From JASHUC01 sp035523875 (GTDB lineage: Bacteria > Pseudomonadota > Gammaproteobacteria > Steroidobacterales > Steroidobacteraceae): a DNA stretch of 64,000 nt. A program made the translations under genes and the position numbers. The DNA lies in the NCBI GenBank assembly GCA_035523875.1, contig DATKPY010000052.1:9716-73715 (forward strand). The letters run 5' to 3'. This document shows, one piece after another, positions 35,093-42,064 of the stretch (positions are counted from its first letter, which is position 1; the number at the start of each line of letters is the position of its first letter). The notes under the pieces are model-generated. The model did no database searches, was not told the origin of the DNA, and was given only the letters and a program-made list of their open reading frames with translations.

Positions 35093-36466
35093 TTATCCGC
35101 TCACCGCGTGCGAGCGCCGTGGCCGAGCCGGCAGCGGCGCACCGGCGCGCTCGGCCGCCGCATCGTGGCCGATCAGCAACGCGAGAATTCCGGTGAGCAG
35201 CACGGCGCAGGCGACCGCGAGGAGCCCGTAGGTGAACTCGCCGGTCGCATCGCGGATCCATCCGATCAGGTAGGGCCCGGCGAATCCGCCGAGGTTGCCG
35301 AAGGAGTTGATGAGGGCGATCGCAGCGGCGGCGCCGGCGCCGCTCAACACCGCCATCGGCAGCGTCCAGAAGACGGGCAACACGGCGAGCGTACCGAGAG
35401 CCCCGAAGGTGATCGCAACCACCGACCATTCCGCTGCGAACGCCACGGAGGATGCGGACAGCCACGCGCTCGCGGCGAGTCCGAGGAACCCGACCAGGGC
35501 GGCGGCGGCGAGGTGGCGCACACGCTCCCGCATCCGATCCGAGTGCCGGCACCACCACACCATCCCGGCGGCCGCGATGCCGTACGGGATCGCAACCACG
35601 TAGCCGACGCGGGCAACCGCGACGCCGGATTTCTCGAGTAACTGCGGGACCCAGAAGATGACCCCGTAGAGTCCGATCTCGATGCCGAAGTAGCAGAGGC
35701 TGAGCGAGAGCGTACGCGCATCGGCGAGCGCGCTCAGAACCGAGGGGGGGTAGTTCGCGCGCCGGTAGGCGCTCTCGGCCGCGAGCGTCGCGGTGAGGGA
35801 TTCCTTCTCGGCAGAGGTGAGCCAGCGCGCTTCGGCCGGTGATTGCGGCAGACAGATGAGCGTCGCGACCCCGAGGACCAGGGAGGGGAGCGTCTCGGTG
35901 AGGTAAAGCCACTGCCAGCCCGCGAGCCCCAGCAACCCATCGAGCCGCAGGATCGCCGCCGAGAGCACTCCACCGAGCGCGGTGGAGAGGGGAATGGCCG
36001 TCATGAAGGATGCAACGACGCGGCCGCGCTGCGCCGCGGGTACCCACCCTGTGAGGTAGTACAGGATGCCCGGGAAGAAGCCCGCCTCGGCGATGCCGAG
36101 CAGAAAGCGCAGCGCGTAGAAGCCCTCGGGGCCGCGTACCCATGCCATCGCGCCAGCCACGATCGACCAGGTGATCATGATCCGCGCGATCCAGAGGCGG
36201 CCGCCGACTCGATGCAAAATGAGATTGCTCGGGATCTCGAACAGGCAGTAGCCGATGAAGAACACCCCGGCCCCGAGGCCGTACACGTACGGCGAGAGTC
36301 CGAGATCGCGGTTCATCTGCAGCGCCGCGAAGGAGACGTTGGCGCGATCGATGAAGGCCGCGAAATAGAGCAACGCAAGGAATGGCACCAGGCGCTGTCC
36401 CACCTTGCGCAGTGCGGCGCGCTCGAGATCGGCGGGCGCGGCGGCATCGCTCCGCTCGTCGCTCAT
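35093..36466 (-). CDS. MFS transporter, anion:cation symporter family
   Basis: A 457-residue carrier with about twelve helices. The N-terminal half shows YFAAFIDRANVSFAAL and GIAEAGFFPGILYYLTGWVP, characteristic of the ACS (tartrate, galactonate, phthalate) subfamily that imports organic anions with protons. The start overlaps the end of the upstream enolase-superfamily gene by 4 bases. Substrate by context: a carboxylate that the adjoining enolase-superfamily enzyme and aldehyde dehydrogenase process. Confidence 0.85.
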   Translation of the reverse strand: MSDERSDAAAPADLERAALRKVGQRLVPFLALLYFAAFIDRANVSFAALQMNRDLGLSPYVYGLGAGVFFIGYCLFEIPSNLILHRVGGRLWIARIMITWSIVAGAMAWVRGPEGFYALRFLLGIAEAGFFPGILYYLTGWVPAAQRGRVVASFMTAIPLSTALGGVLSAAILRLDGLLGLAGWQWLYLTETLPSLVLGVATLICLPQSPAEARWLTSAEKESLTATLAAESAYRRANYPPSVLSALADARTLSLSLCYFGIEIGLYGVIFWVPQLLEKSGVAVARVGYVVAIPYGIAAAGMVWWCRHSDRMRERVRHLAAAALVGFLGLAASAWLSASSVAFAAEWSVVAITFGALGTLAVLPVFWTLPMAVLSGAGAAAAIALINSFGNLGGFAGPYLIGWIRDATGEFTYGLLAVACAVLLTGILALLIGHDAAAERAGAPLPARPRRSHAVSG

Positions 36467-37602
36467 GCGAGGCGCGTGCGGGCGAGAAGCGGCTCGTTGA
36501 GCGTATAACCCATGCCGGGTGCGTTGCTCAGGTTGATGTAGCCCGCGGCATCCACTTTGAGCGGTTCGGCCATCATATAGTCGCGCCGATCGAGATCCCA
36601 GTCCGGCGGATCGAAGGCGTACTCGAGGAACGGCGACTCGGCCAAGCCCGCCGCGAGGTGGGCATTGGCAGTGAGGCCCATGCCGTTCGTCCAGGTGTGC
36701 GGCGTGAACACGAGGTGGTGCTCCTGGGCCATCACGGCCACCCGGCGCAGACCCGAGATGCCGCCGACGAGCGCCACGTCCGGCTGCAGGACGTCGGCGC
36801 AGCCGCGGTCGATCAGCTCGCGCAGCTCGTGCAGTTGACGAGTCATCTCACCCGCCGCAAGCCGTACGTCCGTCGCTTGCCGCAGCGCGGACATGCCTGC
36901 GTAGTCGGCCCGATGCAGCGGCTCCTCCATCCAGAACACCCCCAGGCGCTCGAGCTCGCGCGCCACCGCGAGCGCATCCTTCAGGGTCCACGGCGGCTGG
37001 GTGTCCCACGGGAGCCGCCACCCCTGGTTGCAGTCGACGAGGAGCTCCAAGCGCGACCCGACCCGCGCGCGCACTGCTTCGAGCGCGCGCACATCCTCGC
37101 GCCACTCCCCGCGCTGGAAGCGGATCTTGAGCGCCCGGAAACCGAGTGCGAGATAGCGCTCGGCCTGATCGGCGAGCCGGGCAGGCTCGCGCAGGACGGC
37201 CGAGGAGGCATATGCGCGCACCCGCGAGGCGAGACCCCCGAGCAGCTTCCAGCAGGGCTGTTGGGTGATCCGGCCCGCGAGATCCCACAGCGCGAGATCG
37301 AGCGGCCAGCAGCGCCCGTAGTGAAAATCGAGGTGAGCGAGCACTCGGAAGTGCCGCTCCAGTGCGAGCGGATCGTGCCCGACGAACAGCTCCTCGTGAC
37401 CGCGGAAGCCGAGCATCAGATCGCCCGAGCCGTATCCCACGAGGCCGGTGTCGGTTGCGACACGCACGATCGTGGCGTCGAAGTGCGTGCGCGGCTTGCT
37501 GTCCCAGCTCGCCTGAAGCGGCGGGGCGAGCGGCAGCCGGTGGTGCGTGATGCCGATCGAGGCGATGCGATGCTCGGGCAGCGCCAGCTCGCACGCGCTC
37601 AT
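36463..37602 (-). CDS. Mandelate racemase/muconate lactonizing enzyme family protein
   Basis: A 379-residue enolase-superfamily enzyme with the mandelate racemase pattern: Lys-x-Arg in ALKIRFQ, Asp in LVDCNQGWR, Glu in WMEEPLH, Glu in AAGEMTRQ, Asp in QPDVALVGG and His in FTPHTWTNG. It is the middle gene of an operon, overlapping the aldehyde dehydrogenase (upstream) and the ACS carrier (downstream) by 4 bases each. The likely function is racemisation, epimerisation or dehydration of an imported hydroxy- or amino-acid. Hydroxyproline-betaine epimerase belongs to this superfamily, so a betaine substrate is possible, but no direct evidence is visible. Confidence 0.82.
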   Translation of the reverse strand: MSACELALPEHRIASIGITHHRLPLAPPLQASWDSKPRTHFDATIVRVATDTGLVGYGSGDLMLGFRGHEELFVGHDPLALERHFRVLAHLDFHYGRCWPLDLALWDLAGRITQQPCWKLLGGLASRVRAYASSAVLREPARLADQAERYLALGFRALKIRFQRGEWREDVRALEAVRARVGSRLELLVDCNQGWRLPWDTQPPWTLKDALAVARELERLGVFWMEEPLHRADYAGMSALRQATDVRLAAGEMTRQLHELRELIDRGCADVLQPDVALVGGISGLRRVAVMAQEHHLVFTPHTWTNGMGLTANAHLAAGLAESPFLEYAFDPPDWDLDRRDYMMAEPLKVDAAGYINLSNAPGMGYTLNEPLLARTRLA

Positions 37603-39113
37603 CGATACGCCGTCCAGATCGTCTTCAAGTCGGTGTATTTGTCGATGGCGTGCGGCGAGCGGTCGCGGCCGAACCCCGATTGGCGGAATCCGCCAAACGG
37701 CGTCGCCATCGTCGAGCGGTCGAAGGAGTTCACCCAGACGGTGCCGGCGCGCAATTCGCGCGCGAGGCGGTGCGCCGCGTTCATGTCACGGGTCCACACG
37801 GCCGCCGCGAGCCCGTAGGGGGAGTCGTTCGCCAGTCGAACGGCCTCGGGCTCATCGTCGAAGGCGACGACGGCGAGCACGGGCCCGAAGACCTCCTCGC
37901 GCGCGACCGCCATCTCCGGACGCACCCGATCGAGCAGCGTAGGCTCGATGTAATAGCCCCCGGTTTCCTCGAGCACGCGCTTGCCACCGACGGCGATCCG
38001 TGCGCCCGCGGCGACTCCGCCTTCGATGTAGGTGAGAACCCGCCGCATGTGGCCGCCGTCGATCAGCGCGCCCATCTGCGTCGCGGGGTCGAGCGGATGT
38101 CCGAGCCTGATCGTCGCGGCGACGCCTGCAATGGCGCCGATGAGCTCGTCCTTCAGCTCGACATCCACCAGCAGCCGCGAGCCGGCATGGCAGGTCTCGC
38201 CCGAGTTGTAGTAGATGCCCCAGGCGATGTCCTCCGCCGCCCGCACGAGGTCGGCACCGCGCAGGACGACGTGCGGGGTCTTGCCACCCAACTCGAGCGC
38301 GACACGCTTCAAGTTCGATTCCCCGGCGTAGCGCATCATGAGTCGGCCTACCTCGGTGGAACCGGTGAAACTCACCATGTCCACATCGCCGTGCAGCGCC
38401 AGCGCCTTGCCGGCCTCCTCGCCGAATCCGGGCACCACGTTGAGCACGCCGCTCGGCAGGCCGGCCTCGATCGCAAGCTCGGCGAGCCGGATGGCGCTCA
38501 AGGGTGACTGCTCGGCTGGCTTCAGCACCACGGAATTGCCGCTGAGCAGCGCCGGCCCGAGCTTCCAGGCGCTGATGATGAGCGGGTAGTTCCACGGCAC
38601 GATCGCTGCGATGACCCCGAGGGGCTCGCGGCGCACGATCGCCAGGTCGTCGGGCCCGGTCGGTGCGACCTGATCGTAGAGCTTGTCAGCGAGCTCGGCG
38701 TAGTAGGCGATGCAATCGGCACAGTTGGCGACATCGACGCTCACCGAGTTCGCGATCGGCTTGCCGACATCGAGCGTTTCGATGAGTGCGAGTCGGTCCA
38801 CGTCGGCGCGGATGAGCTCCGCGAACCGCAGCAGGACGCGCTTGCGCTCGCGCGGGTCGGCGCGCCGCCAGCTGCCGCGCTCGAAGCTCGCGCGCGCCGC
38901 GCTCACTGCCGCATCGATCTCGTGCGCCCCGCCGCGCGTCACCTCGCAGATCACGCGGCCGTCGATGGGACTCACGTCGCTGAACGTGCGCCCGTCGCTC
39001 GCCGTGGAGAGCCGGCCGGCGATGAACGCGCGGCCCTCGGGTTTCATGAGGTTCGCGAGCCGCTCCCAGCCGGCCCGATCGCGATCTTGAGCGAGCGCAG
39101 TGTCGTCACGCAT
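37599..39113 (-). CDS. Aldehyde dehydrogenase (PuuC/betaine-aldehyde-like)
   Basis: A 504-residue NAD(P)-dependent aldehyde dehydrogenase. It has the cofactor-binding loop FTGSTEVGR, the general-base Glu in LELGGKTP and the catalytic Cys in NSGETCHAGSR. The C-terminus is FGGFRQSGFGRDRSPHAIDKYTDLKT, typical of the gamma-glutamyl-aminobutyraldehyde/aminoaldehyde group. It is the first gene of a four-gene minus-strand operon. An ATG 22 codons downstream (ahead of KPEGRAFI) is an alternative start. The aldehyde is unknown; an amino- or hydroxy-aldehyde fits the operon. Confidence 0.85.
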   Translation of the reverse strand: MRDDTALAQDRDRAGWERLANLMKPEGRAFIAGRLSTASDGRTFSDVSPIDGRVICEVTRGGAHEIDAAVSAARASFERGSWRRADPRERKRVLLRFAELIRADVDRLALIETLDVGKPIANSVSVDVANCADCIAYYAELADKLYDQVAPTGPDDLAIVRREPLGVIAAIVPWNYPLIISAWKLGPALLSGNSVVLKPAEQSPLSAIRLAELAIEAGLPSGVLNVVPGFGEEAGKALALHGDVDMVSFTGSTEVGRLMMRYAGESNLKRVALELGGKTPHVVLRGADLVRAAEDIAWGIYYNSGETCHAGSRLLVDVELKDELIGAIAGVAATIRLGHPLDPATQMGALIDGGHMRRVLTYIEGGVAAGARIAVGGKRVLEETGGYYIEPTLLDRVRPEMAVAREEVFGPVLAVVAFDDEPEAVRLANDSPYGLAAAVWTRDMNAAHRLARELRAGTVWVNSFDRSTMATPFGGFRQSGFGRDRSPHAIDKYTDLKTIWTAYR

Positions 39114-39433
39114 GTCAGCCTCAGACTTTCACACTCTGGCGGGGGTTCAAAGCCGAGAAATGGAATACCAGTATCGAACAAAGGCATCGGGCGAGGCGCG
39201 CCCGCATTGAGGTATTCCGGCAAGCGCCGCCCCGCACCGGGGAGCCGCCTCCCGGAACTGCGGGATGGCACTGGGTGCATGTCGTCCGCGGGCATGTGGA
39301 GGTCGCGAAGCGGCCCGTCGCGGGGTCGAGCGCCACATAGCATGAATGCGGGCGGCAGCCGGCCTCGGGCCCGAGGCGGAACGTGGCGTTCCCCGTGCAG
39401 TACGCCGGGAACGGCGTTGTGGAGAACTTGAGG
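39114..39433. other. Long divergent intergenic region ahead of the corrinoid operon
   Basis: This 320-base gap between the aldehyde dehydrogenase and corrinoid-protein genes is the longest without an assigned gene. It contains several GC-rich inverted repeats: CCCC-GCACC-GGGG-type sequence at 39230-39242, GGGAG/CTCCC at 39240-39253, and a perfect 16-base palindrome, GCCTCGGGCCCGAGGC, at 39362-39377. This suggests a structured leader or operators for the corrinoid operon. I looked for B12-riboswitch boxes and saw none. A minus-strand frame crossing it encodes a Cys-rich peptide, but it runs antisense into the corrinoid gene and is not accepted. Confidence 0.5.
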
Positions 39434-40156
39434 ATGACGGATCCCTCGACCGATGATGTCTCGACAGAGCCGTTCGATCTGCGCGATCTGAACGACGGGG
39501 AGCTCATCGAGCAGGTCCACGACGATCTCTACAACGGTCTCAAGGCGGAAGTGGAGGAGGCGACGCGGATCTTCCTCGGCCGCGGCTGGAGCGCGGAGAA
39601 GGTCTTGAACGAGGGGCTCGTTGCCGGGATGCGGATCGTCGGTATCGACTTCCGCGACGGCATCCTGTTCGTGCCGGAGGTGCTGCTCGCGGCCAATGCG
39701 ATGAAGGGCGGAATGGAGATCCTGAGGCCGCTCCTCGCCGAGACCGGCGTCGAGCCGATCGGCAAGGTCGTGATCGGGACGGTCAAGGGTGACATCCACG
39801 ACATCGGCAAGAACCTCGTCTCGATGATGCTCGAGGGGGCGGGGTTCGAGGTGATCGATCTCGGCATCAACAACCCGGTCGAGAAATATCTCGAGGCGCT
39901 CGAGCGCCACAAGCCGGACATTCTCGGCATGTCGGCGCTGCTCACCACGACGATGCCGTACATGAAGGTGGTGATCGACACCCTGAAGGAGAAGGGCATC
40001 CGCGAGCGCTACATCGTTCTGGTGGGCGGGGCTCCGCTCAACGAGGAGTTCGGCAAGGCCGTCGGCGCCGATGCGTATTGCCGCGACGCGGCGATCGCGG
40101 TCGAGACGGCGAAGTCCCTGATCACCGCGCGCCGCGCGGTGGCCCACGCATCGTGA
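39434..40156 (+). CDS. Methylamine-type corrinoid protein (MttC-like)
   Basis: A 240-residue corrinoid carrier. A helical cap domain (GLVAGMRIVGIDFRDGILFVPEVLLAANAM) precedes the Rossmann-like B12 domain, with the cobalt-ligating His122 in KGDIHDIGKNL and the following GMSALLTTTMPYM and VGGAP loops. It shuttles a methyl group between a substrate methyltransferase (MttB family) and a second methyltransferase. The ATG at 39434 with a GGAG ribosome site nine bases upstream is preferred over an ATG 17 codons earlier. It heads a five-gene plus-strand operon in which each gene overlaps the next. It is the only corrinoid protein seen, so it may serve both MttB-type proteins. Confidence 0.88.
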   Translation: MTDPSTDDVSTEPFDLRDLNDGELIEQVHDDLYNGLKAEVEEATRIFLGRGWSAEKVLNEGLVAGMRIVGIDFRDGILFVPEVLLAANAMKGGMEILRPLLAETGVEPIGKVVIGTVKGDIHDIGKNLVSMMLEGAGFEVIDLGINNPVEKYLEALERHKPDILGMSALLTTTMPYMKVVIDTLKEKGIRERYIVLVGGAPLNEEFGKAVGADAYCRDAAIAVETAKSLITARRAVAHAS

Positions 40157-40833
40157 GCGCAGTGCCGACCTGCGCCGCGTCTGCCGGCGGGCCCGCCCAT
40201 CGCGCGCCCGCGGAGGCACCCGAGCGGGTCCTGATCATCGCCTGCGGCGCGCTCGCGCGCGAGATCGTCGAGCTCTGCAGGTTGAACCGCTGGAGCGCCT
40301 TCGAGGTGACCTGTCTGCCCCCGGAGCTGCACAACCGGCCCGAGCGCATCCCCGCGGCGGTGCAGGCGGCGATCGACGCGCACCGCGCGCATCACCGCCG
40401 AATCTTCGTCGCCTACGGGGATTGCGGAACGGGCGGGCGCCTCGATGCGTTGCTCGAGGCGCAGGGTATCGAGCGGCTTCCCGGCGCCCACTGCTACGAG
40501 ATGTTCGCGACCGCCCGCGCCTTCGCGGCGCTCTGCGAGGAGGAGCCGGGCACGTTCTACCTCACCGATTTCCTGCTGCGGCATTTCGATCGGCTCGTGA
40601 CCCGCGGACTCGGTCTCGACCGCCATCCGCAGCTTGCCGCGGAGTATTTTCGCCACTACCGGCGGCTCGTCTATCTTGCGCAATCGCCCGATGCGGCCGC
40701 GAGCGAGCGGGCGCGCGCAGTCGCGGCGAGCCTAGGGCTCGCCTACCAGTTCCGACTCACCGGCTACGGCGATCTCACCGAGACGCTCGCGCGCGTGCAC
40801 GGTGGGCGGAGGACGCTCGCGTGGGTTCGATGA
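40153..40833 (+). CDS. DUF1638 family protein
   Basis: A 226-residue protein of unknown function, DUF1638. Features seen are LIIACGALAREI near the start, a Tyr-Gly-Asp-Cys-Gly-Thr-Gly-Gly motif, LPGAHCYEMFA and YLTDFLLRHFDRL. The conserved Cys and His residues (CGAL, DCGTGG, HCYEM) could bind metal or cobalamin. The GTG at 40153 overlaps the stop of the corrinoid gene by 4 bases, and the stop overlaps the next start by 4. DUF1638 genes are known to travel with MttB and corrinoid genes, so a role in corrinoid handling or methyl transfer is likely; the biochemical function is unknown. Confidence 0.8.
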   Translation: MSAVPTCAASAGGPAHRAPAEAPERVLIIACGALAREIVELCRLNRWSAFEVTCLPPELHNRPERIPAAVQAAIDAHRAHHRRIFVAYGDCGTGGRLDALLEAQGIERLPGAHCYEMFATARAFAALCEEEPGTFYLTDFLLRHFDRLVTRGLGLDRHPQLAAEYFRHYRRLVYLAQSPDAAASERARAVAASLGLAYQFRLTGYGDLTETLARVHGGRRTLAWVR

Positions 40834-41153
40834 CGATCATCTCCTGGCGCGACATTCCGGCGCAGGTGGTCGTGCGGCGGGGTCGGGAGACGGCGAAGGT
40901 GCACTTGTCGATGCGCTTCCAGGAGGCGATCGATCGGGCCGCGATGCGCGCCGGCAAGGGAACATCCAACGCCTATCTCGAGGACTGGGCGCGCAGCGCC
41001 CCGCGGTCCTGCGGCGAGGACCTGCAGGCCGCGGCGCAGGCTGAGGCGCAGCGCCTTGAGGCCCTCTACACCGACGAGGCGCTCGAGCAGCTGGTGCGCG
41101 CCAAAGGCGTTGCGGCGAAGGCGGATACCCCGTCCGAGGGAGCGGGTCGATGA
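40830..41153 (+). CDS. Small PF13769-like ("virulence factor") protein
   Basis: A 107-residue hydrophilic protein matching the short family labelled virulence factor (PF13769) by its opening MTIISWRDIPAQVVVRRG and the block LSMRFQEAIDRAAMRAGKG with YLEDWAR. The start and stop both overlap neighbours by 4 bases. The family name is historical; position between a corrinoid protein, DUF1638 and the methyl-THF methyltransferase argues for a part in methylated-amine metabolism. No catalytic motif is recognisable. Confidence 0.75.
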   Translation: MTIISWRDIPAQVVVRRGRETAKVHLSMRFQEAIDRAAMRAGKGTSNAYLEDWARSAPRSCGEDLQAAAQAEAQRLEALYTDEALEQLVRAKGVAAKADTPSEGAGR

Positions 41154-42064
41154 CGGATACCGTCGTGGGCTCGGCAACGAAGACGGTCGTGATCGGCTTC
41201 GAGCGCCCGTTCGTCATCATCGGGGAGCGCATCAATCCGACCGGCCGCAAGATCCTGGCGGCCGAGATGGCGGCGGGGGATTTCAGCCGCGTGGAGGCCG
41301 ACGCGCTCGCGCAGGTTGCCGCGGGCGCGCAGATGCTCGATGTGAACGCCGGCATCCCGCTCGCGGATGAGCCCGCCATCCTCGCCAAGGCCGTGCGCCT
41401 GGTGCAGTCGATCACGGACGTACCGCTCTCGATCGACTCCTCGATCGTCGCCGCCCTGGAGGCGGGACTCGCCGTGTACCAAGGCAAGGCGCTCGTCAAT
41501 TCCGTGACCGGCGAGGAGGAGCGGCTCGAGAAGGTGCTGCCGCTCGTGAAGAAGTACGGCGCCGCCGTGGTCGCCATCTCGAACGATGAGACCGGCATTT
41601 CCGAGGATCCCGACGTGCGCTTCCAGGTTGCGAAGAAGATCGTCGAGCGCGCGGCCGATCACGGAATCCCGGCCGCTGACGTCGTGGTCGATCCGCTCGT
41701 CATGCCGATCGGGGCGGTCAATCGAGCCGTCGTTCAGGTGATGCATCTGGTGCGCCGGCTGCGCGGGGAGCTCAAGGTCAACAGCACCTGCGGCGCCTCT
41801 AACGTGAGCTTCGGCCTGCCGCAGCGCGAGGGGATCACGAGCACGTTCCTCACGATGGCGATCGCCTCGGGCCTCACCTCCGCCATCGCCAATCCGCTGC
41901 ACGCCGAAGTGCTCAAGGCCTGCCGCGCCGCCGATGTGATGATGGGTCACGACCCGGATTGCGCGCGCTGGATTCGCGCCTACCGCGAGCCGCAAGCGCC
42001 GGGGGCCGGCGAAGGTGCGGCCCGCGGACGGCGCGAGGGCGGACATCGCCGCCGTGTCTCATGA
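41150..42064 (+). CDS. Methyltetrahydrofolate:corrinoid methyltransferase (MtrH/AcsE-like)
   Basis: A 304-residue pterin-binding TIM-barrel protein. It shows GERINPTGRK, QMLDVNAGIP, LSIDSS, ISNDETG, DPLVMPIG and NSTCGASNVSFGLP, the usual series in AcsE and MtgA-type enzymes. It takes the methyl group from the methylated corrinoid protein to tetrahydrofolate, giving methyl-THF (or the reverse). In an aerobe, that would feed methionine synthesis or C1 oxidation. The start overlaps the PF13769-like stop by 4 bases. The C-terminal tail (about 30 residues) is Arg/Gly-rich and overlaps the next gene. Confidence 0.85.
   Translation: MTDTVVGSATKTVVIGFERPFVIIGERINPTGRKILAAEMAAGDFSRVEADALAQVAAGAQMLDVNAGIPLADEPAILAKAVRLVQSITDVPLSIDSSIVAALEAGLAVYQGKALVNSVTGEEERLEKVLPLVKKYGAAVVAISNDETGISEDPDVRFQVAKKIVERAADHGIPAADVVVDPLVMPIGAVNRAVVQVMHLVRRLRGELKVNSTCGASNVSFGLPQREGITSTFLTMAIASGLTSAIANPLHAEVLKACRAADVMMGHDPDCARWIRAYREPQAPGAGEGAARGRREGGHRRRVS

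Noticed and set aside
39114..39433. Cobalamin riboswitch ahead of the corrinoid operon
   Set aside because: Neither the B12-box-like sequence nor the accompanying conserved GGGAA/GGTG elements were found on the plus strand by eye. Other riboswitch types were not confirmed either.
39121..39507. A minus-strand 128-codon frame in the divergent gap with several Cys residues (CTGNATF, CRPHSC, CPRTTCTQC)
   Set aside because: It starts inside the corrinoid gene antisense and shows no recognisable domain or ribosome site. The Cys content could be chance; a homology search would settle it.
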